Origin: Pyrrhosoma nymphula
Taxonomy: Eukaryota > Arthropoda > Insecta > Odonata > Coenagrionidae
DNA: 64,000 nucleotides
Assembly: GCA_963573305.1 (NCBI GenBank)
Contig: OY754327.1
Coordinates: 181,668,386-181,732,385, forward strand
Direction: 5' to 3'
Below, in pieces: positions 58,243 through 64,000 of the stretch (positions are counted from its first letter, which is position 1; each line of letters starts with the position of its first letter). Under the pieces are notes generated by a model. That model was not told where the DNA came from, did no database searches, and was given only the letters and a program-made list of their open reading frames with translations. Made by a program: the position numbers and the translations under genes.

Positions 58243-60940
58243 TACTTTAACTGGAGTGAGGTACTTGTCGAAATATCTGCGCAATATAACGTGATCGATA
58301 CTCTAATGGTGCGACCGTCTCTCAAGTTATATTCTTGAACTAGAATTCAAGGACGCCGCCGGCCCTTCCCGCCTTGCGTGCAGTCTTCTGTTCCCTCTTA
58401 CCCTTTTTCAAAAAGCCTTAACAGGCCGTAACGAATTTCTTCCCTTCCTTTGCGTGTGCTTTGGCGATGGACGGTCAAGATTGTCCGCCGTCTTCCAGAT
58501 TGTCCTCCGGGTCCTTAAAGGCCCTTTCGGAGAAAGGCGGTCCCTCTCTTTCTTCCTTCCTACCACCTTCTCTCTCTGTCTTATACCTTTCCATCCCTCC
58601 ATTTTCCTCAGGTACGGCCCTTCCAGCAAATTGCGTCGACAAACGATTCGTGAAATTCGCCTGACATTTTTTTTCCATCATTTCAGTTTATGAGCCTTAC
58701 CCCCGCAAAATGGTATGGGTTGTAGTATGGAGGGAGGGGGAAGAGTTATCTGTAGAATAACTTGGAGTCGAACCTGGGACCCTCCTGATACACCTCAATA
58801 CTGATATTTCTATCCTTTATCATGAGTTTCCATCACCGCAGCTGAAATTATCAGCGAAATGCTTTTCATTCCAGGTTTTTTTTTTAAATGCATCAAGTCT
58901 TGGTAAGTATTTGTCAAGTAAAATGGAACTTTATCGTGACTCTGACTTTGTTTTGCTTTGTCTAGACCAAATCCATTTTGTAGTAATCAGCTCTGGCGTA
59001 TTCTATTCCACCGATTTATATTGACCAGAGTGCATTGTATTAATAAGTTTATCAAATTTTGTTCGACAACTATTCCATAAAGTACATTTTGAATAAAATT
59101 TGTAGCCTGATATGTAATCCAAAAGATAAATTAGGTCAATTAGGTCAGCTAAGAAAGAGCCAGGTGAATATTGGGTCAAGGTAATGACAGCAGCCGTTTT
59201 AATCAAGGAATGGTTTATAATTTCGTTGACGACATCTCAGGTTTTCCATGGAAGTATTTTTTGTATTCAGTGATCATCCTTTGGCATTCGCAGAATGTCA
59301 TTGAAATTAAGGTAATGCCAATCAAAATCTTAAGGAGGCGAAAGTCCTTTCATGCTCATGCTTTCCGTTCGAAATCCATTTCTCTTATTTGATCACCCTC
59401 TCAAAGTAGGAAATTGGAATCTCGAGTATCTGACGTGCTCGTTCAAATACCGGATAATTGTAGTTTCATAAGTTTAAGTAAAGAAATCACCTATTTCGAA
59501 AATGTATCCTGTCCCGCTGTCCCATGTATTGACCGTTTCAGTTGACGCGGAGCTAACAATAAGATATAATGGGGGATTGCCATTCGAATGCTTTTTTCGA
59601 TATTACCGTTGAAATAAAATTTGCAAAAGGTTTTCATGCAGATCTACGGAGTTGCTTCGAAACATTTAAGGCCTAATAACCTAATAACTAATCGTAGAAA
59701 GTTGCATTTTTTCTGTTTCCGCAAAACGACCTCTGACGTCATTTCATCCATCGATCAAAGGCCCGTGGTTCGATTCTCGGTGAAGACGGATATTTTTTCA
59801 AAGTATTTTCTAAATTTTTATACTCTTGTTATTCCGTCAGAGGTAAACATCTTCACAAAAGCCTTTTTAAGGCGTCTTTTATAATGGATCGGGAAGAAGA
59901 GGGAAGAACCGATGGTTGAAATGACGTCACGGCCGTTATGGGAAGGAAGGCCGTCCATTCAGCTTTAGACTCCTATATCTCTGGCAATTTTCGGAATCAT
60001 TTAGAGGTGATTTTCAAATAATCATTTTTCATGGTCCTCTGAACGATAAAAAATCGTGATTCACCCCCATTTAACAGCCATTGGCTACAATAATGTCCTG
60101 TCTGCGACAGATTGATTCCCTTTCTTTAAAGTTGTATGAGAACTGTGTTTCTTTTTTTGGATGATTGCCGTCAACCTCAGTTTTAACTGGATCAATTTAG
60201 TATGCTGCTTCTTGAAGACTCCCTAATATTTTGTTGTGAGAAATTAAACGGAAAAAATCTATTTAAAACAGCTGTTTTTCTCTTTCAAGGCTTTTGAGTG
60301 GCTATTTAGGGAAAGAGCGTCCCTCCCGATAAGCACAGTTTTGGATTCGGCATTTCGTGTTTGTGTTCATGGCGACAGCCAAATTGATGGTTCCTGCTGT
60401 AAATGTGCTTATCACTATTAATTTTGCTCGTGCTCCATGACCAATTCGCCACGTTGGTTATGGTAGCGGTTTCATATGGTGCCTCAGCAATTACAGACTG
60501 CGAATGATTTTTAAAGTTATTTATATATGAGTTTTACATGTAATTACTTGTTTACTTTTCTTTTCCGCCGTTGAGCAATGAGGTCACTATGACATACCAT
60601 CGGACTGGGTGCGTTTAATTACGTGACATCCACCCTCGGAGGAAACCGGTTAATGTTAAATGCCGATGGAAATTATGATAAAATTCTTTGGAGACCAGTT
60701 TTAAAATATCTCAAGAGAAAAGTTCTTAAAACCTCATATACCGTACACGATGAAAATATTGCGTCAATAAAAGTGAAAATTTTGAAACTAATGAAAAATA
60801 TAGCTTTAAATGGAACTAAATTGGCTGTTAATCGTCTTTTTAAGAGTAGGTAGTTTCTAAATTTTGAATGCTCAATCGTGGTTTTTAATGCATTTCATCA
60901 ATGACCCGCAGCTTTAGCCTATTACAACCAAGTTAGTATA
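58243..60940. other. Non-coding stretch
   Basis: No gene recognised. Weak tRNA-like B-box patches occur on the minus strand near 58,770-58,790 (GGTTCGACTCC) and on the plus strand near 59,762-59,775 (GGTTCGATTCTC). They may be degraded SINE heads, but A boxes are not convincing. Confidence 0.35.
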
Positions 60941-60959
60941 TTGAAACGAACCCACTTAA

Positions 60960-61060
60960 ACGTGGCTTGGATGGTGGTAAACTACCCGGGCGGAATTCGA
61001 ACCCGCGAACGCAGGTTAGCGGGCGAGGTCTTTTACTCCACCACCACCAATACCGACTTC
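60960..61060 (-). mobile_element. tRNA-derived SINE head
   Basis: On the minus strand the head starts near 61,055 with AGTCGGTATTGGTGGTGGTG (A-box region). It has a B box with a paired T arm, GCGGGTTCGAATTCCGC (plus-strand 60,990-61,006). It shares its start with the SINE at 27.2 kb. The body beyond about 60,960 was not delimited. Confidence 0.65.
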
Positions 61061-63049
61061 TTCCTTTATGCTGTATAAAATCATTTTTATGGAAATGAGT
61101 CGATGAAATAAAGGCCTATCTCGCTAGCACTGATTCCTGGTTTTGTCCGACGTTTGATTTGTTAGCTTATTTCTTAGCTGCGCTTGTACTCAACCCTGGT
61201 TTACGAGCCAAGGAACTGGCGTTATATGAGGTTTAAGGTGACTGCATTGTTGATGTTTTTGAGTGGAAAATAATGGGCATAGGTTTTCTTAGATTGTTGA
61301 TCTGCGTAAAGCCCCGTTATCACGACCAATTTTAGACGTTTTCATAAAATTTGAGTAAAAATATTTTTGTAACGTTTTCTTACCACCAGGTCACAAACAG
61401 TTCAGACAAAGAGAACAGACAAGCGTGAAAGTGGTGGGGCGTACTGGCAATGAATTTAAATAGTGAGGGATTTGTGAGCGTAGTCTTTTCTTGCTTGGCT
61501 AAGCGATTGAAGATAGGATTTTCTATTGGTATAACAAGGAGGATAATTAAGTTTTTATTCGAGAATTTCTTCTCCTCCGGACTTCAATACATGCCCTTGT
61601 GAAATACATCATTGATAGTTATGTGCATTGCTATTTATAAGTTTTCCTACGATATAAAATTCCACGGTTTTTCCAATTGTTTCCAATTTCCACAATTTCC
61701 AATTATTTTTACTGCGTGGCCAAGTTTTGATGAAGAAATATTTTTTTATATTTTTCTCCTTTGTGCCTTCGAAATTCCTTTATCCGTTCTTAAATATGTG
61801 TCATGAGTCCATCGAAACCGTCTATAAGGAGTGAATAACACGCCCACTCGTGTACCAAATCCTGGACGAGTGACTACCGTGCTATGATTTCATGTCTTAT
61901 TCCAGTTACGTGGAACAGGAAATCTTAAGCATTATCAAGTTGTAAATTGTCTTTGAAAATCAAATAAGTAGCACTCCTTTACATTAAATACCCGTTTTAA
62001 ACTAGAACCGTTGCAACCAAAGCTCACCAAAACCCACCGCCATCCCGTCTCCTTTGGGTTTCTGCACTTCCTCGATCTGAGCCGGAAAGTTTGTTCCGGA
62101 CACCGCAGTTTTCCTTAGCGATTGAATTTCAGCACTTCGATAAGATATATGGTTAGCCATCCTAGTTCCTAGTCGGAATGCAACGGATTTCCTACGCTCT
62201 CGATGTATTTGGTAGGGCAGATCAGAACACCCGGACGCTTTTGTGGCTTTACAAAAAACGCTGTATTTTTTCCTTTTATCAAAACATCGCTTTTGGATGT
62301 TCATATTCCTGATATTTAAATTTTCACGTTAAAATATCAGCATTCATATTCTATTTTCGACTTATTGGCGTGTTATTTTAGTTTCAGGAATGGAGTCTCA
62401 ATGTGTAAATGCGTGATATTAATAGTAGGATTGACCTCTCACAGAACGAAAATAAACTAAAACTTGAGATGAAAACTCCAATGATTTTTAGTTTTCAGAT
62501 TATTGAAGTCCCTAGTTGCATTTGAAACGGTAATTTCAAAAACATCCTAAGTCCACAGAACAACATTTTTCAAGAGAGACATAAAACTAAATTGAAGTAA
62601 AACCACTTGCTGAAACCAAAGTTTTTAAATCCCTCACGTTAATCGTTTATTCATTTGATATGTTTACAAAAGATGGATCTTGAAAGTCTACCGTGTAACT
62701 GTAAATAGGTGTACAGATTCAATGGACTTGGGTTGTTCTTGAAATCACCGTTTCAACTATCAAAAATGCCTTTTAAAGGTGACAGTCCCAATAATTTAGC
62801 CATACTCTTTGAGCTGATTAAATCGATGATACTTGCTCAAAACATCGGTGAAAGTTTTTTTTCAGCTTATTGGCTATCTCATTACAAATAGTTCTTTTTT
62901 CGTCTTAATTTGATATTAATCATTTGAGTTCGTTGTTGGTCAACTCTGTCAATGCATCGCCTGCAAATTTAAATTATTTCCACGTACACCCATGAACCAC
63001 GAAAGCCACCGCTTGCCTTACCTTGTTCTTACTTTTTCCGAGCTTACCT
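61061..63049. other. Non-coding stretch
   Basis: AT-rich. One minus-strand frame of 100 codons at 62,002-62,304 is somewhat richer in C+G than its surroundings (reading V-A-F-R-L-G-T-R-M-A-N-H-I-S-Y-R and Q-I-E-E-V-Q-K-P-K-G-D), but it has no family resemblance that I recognise. Confidence 0.35.
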
Positions 63050-63275
63050 GATACCCTCTCTCTTCGCACAGCCTTTACAGCCACATTTCCCCTCCATATT
63101 TCCTCTACTCTCTCGCTACACCTCCTGCCTATTTCCTCAAATAAATCTCTATCTTGAGCTATGCATCTTCTTTAGTGTTCTCCGTATCCAATTAGTCCCT
63201 TCATGTTCCCACACTTCCTTTCCATAAAGCATGAAGAATATTGGCAAATAAATGTGCAAAAACACCTTTGCTGTG
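63050..63275 (-). mobile_element. Possible degraded LINE post-RT fragment
   Basis: The minus strand reads M-L-Y-G-K-E-V-W-E-H-E followed by W-I-R-R-T-L-K-K-M, resembling the Y-G-x-E-x-W block of the other LINE fragments. Stops follow soon. Weak. Confidence 0.3.
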
Positions 63276-64000
63276 TTAAGGATTAATTAAATGAGGAGTG
63301 AAGACACTAACCAGTGGAGAGGGAAGAAAACGCAATCGATTGAAAGATATAAGTGGACAACAAGGTGTTACAAGAAGTTCACGAGTCCAGCGTTAGTGTT
63401 AAGTGATCGATTATCCTTTTTTTGTTTTTGTGGTTAACATGAACAAAAAAACACTATCTGAATGCTTACACGCATGTTCATTGAACTCTTACAGTTATTC
63501 GTGGGGTTGAAGTTTCTCTTATTTTCATTCCATTTGATGGTAACGTTGGCACGTCTATTTAATTTGTCGAAATGGAAATGAAATCTTCCACGGTAAATCA
63601 TCCAAATACACCTATGTAGTTCATGGTTCAATTAAGTGAGTTCTCCCACCGCTAGCACCGGTTGCAAGATATCTTCGTATTAATGCGATTACATTGAGTT
63701 CAAGGTGCACTGTTGGAAAGGCGTTACTTGCCCAAAAATATGTAACAAGGTCACCTGAATTATCCGTGGCATCACGCGAGGTATCCCCAATTTGGCGAAG
63801 CTATCTGGATAATTTTGACGTAATTACGTTTTCTCGTGTGTGTAATGGATGGTCAAACGTCGGAAGTTGTAACCTTATTTAGGCTTCACATGAATGTAGT
63901 ACATGCGCGCAATAATTCGAAGACAGTCGTCAACCGTTAGGCGCCATTGAGGCTTTCAATTTGAGATATAGCTGAGATGAATTTTAAATAAAACTATCTT

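Noticed and set aside
12910..61060. True tRNA genes at the SINE heads
   Set aside because: B boxes and T arms are good, but acceptor and anticodon arms do not form a full cloverleaf and each head continues into a SINE body.
62002..62304. Possible minus-strand exon of 100 codons
   Set aside because: No recognisable family, no convincing splice borders and no neighbouring exon; kept only as a note.

Overview
This is arthropod nuclear DNA, most likely from an insect with a large, repeat-rich genome. It is about 60% A+T, has long stretches without genes, and carries a dense mix of transposable elements. I saw no operons, ribosome binding sites or other prokaryotic signals. The insect or arthropod assignment is inferred. 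It rests on the mix of hAT, non-LTR (RTE-like and CR1/Jockey-like), Penelope-like and pogo-like elements with tRNA-headed SINEs, on the TAGATG-type 3' tail of one LINE, and on a TCAGTT initiator-like site. I cannot name the species.

Left part (1-13,100) is almost entirely mobile DNA. A hAT (ZBED-like) transposase gene enters from the left edge and reads without a lesion through three exons (2-760, 1560-1786, 1969-2338). Its first intron holds a 122-129 bp tandem satellite. A 570 bp hAT-type MITE follows with a perfect 8 bp target duplication (3299-3868). Next is an end-to-end LINE with an 11 bp target duplication (6475-9790) whose coding region has several lesions. A Penelope-like reverse transcriptase remnant (about 11,570-12,900, minus strand) has lost one catalytic aspartate (YIGD instead of YIDD), and a tRNA-derived SINE lies beside it.

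The one candidate host gene lies at about 17,340-18,270. A CpG-rich block leads to an initiator-like site, a leader of about 340 nt with only two upstream ATGs, and a first coding exon (18,176-18,266). That exon encodes a 30-residue signal peptide and ends at a strong splice donor in phase 1. I found no second exon. Most of the remaining 45 kb could be the first intron of this secreted or membrane protein gene, but that is inference.

The rest (18,267-64,000) is intron or intergenic DNA. It holds a 1.46 kb terminal-inverted-repeat element with three 178 bp tandem units (23,284-24,741), LINE 3'-end fragments on both strands, four clearer tRNA-headed SINEs in the whole window and several weaker ones, head-to-head hammerhead-like motifs of the type carried by Penelope-like elements (about 29.05-29.19 kb and 40.65-40.82 kb), and a 5'-truncated CR1/Jockey-like LINE with an 18 bp inverted duplication at its junction (47,402-48,898). 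It also holds a compound inverted/direct-repeat unit (50,310-50,997), a perfect 85 bp inverted repeat with a 55 bp loop (51,435-51,659), and a pogo-like MITE (57,942-58,242). Seven further GC/CpG-rich blocks of 0.2-0.6 kb are scattered through the window and may be regulatory.

I saw no cellular gene cluster, CRISPR array, rRNA or true tRNA gene. The items most worth a second look are the perfect 85 bp hairpin, the intact spliced hAT gene, the signal-peptide exon with its uORFs, and the paired hammerhead-like motifs.
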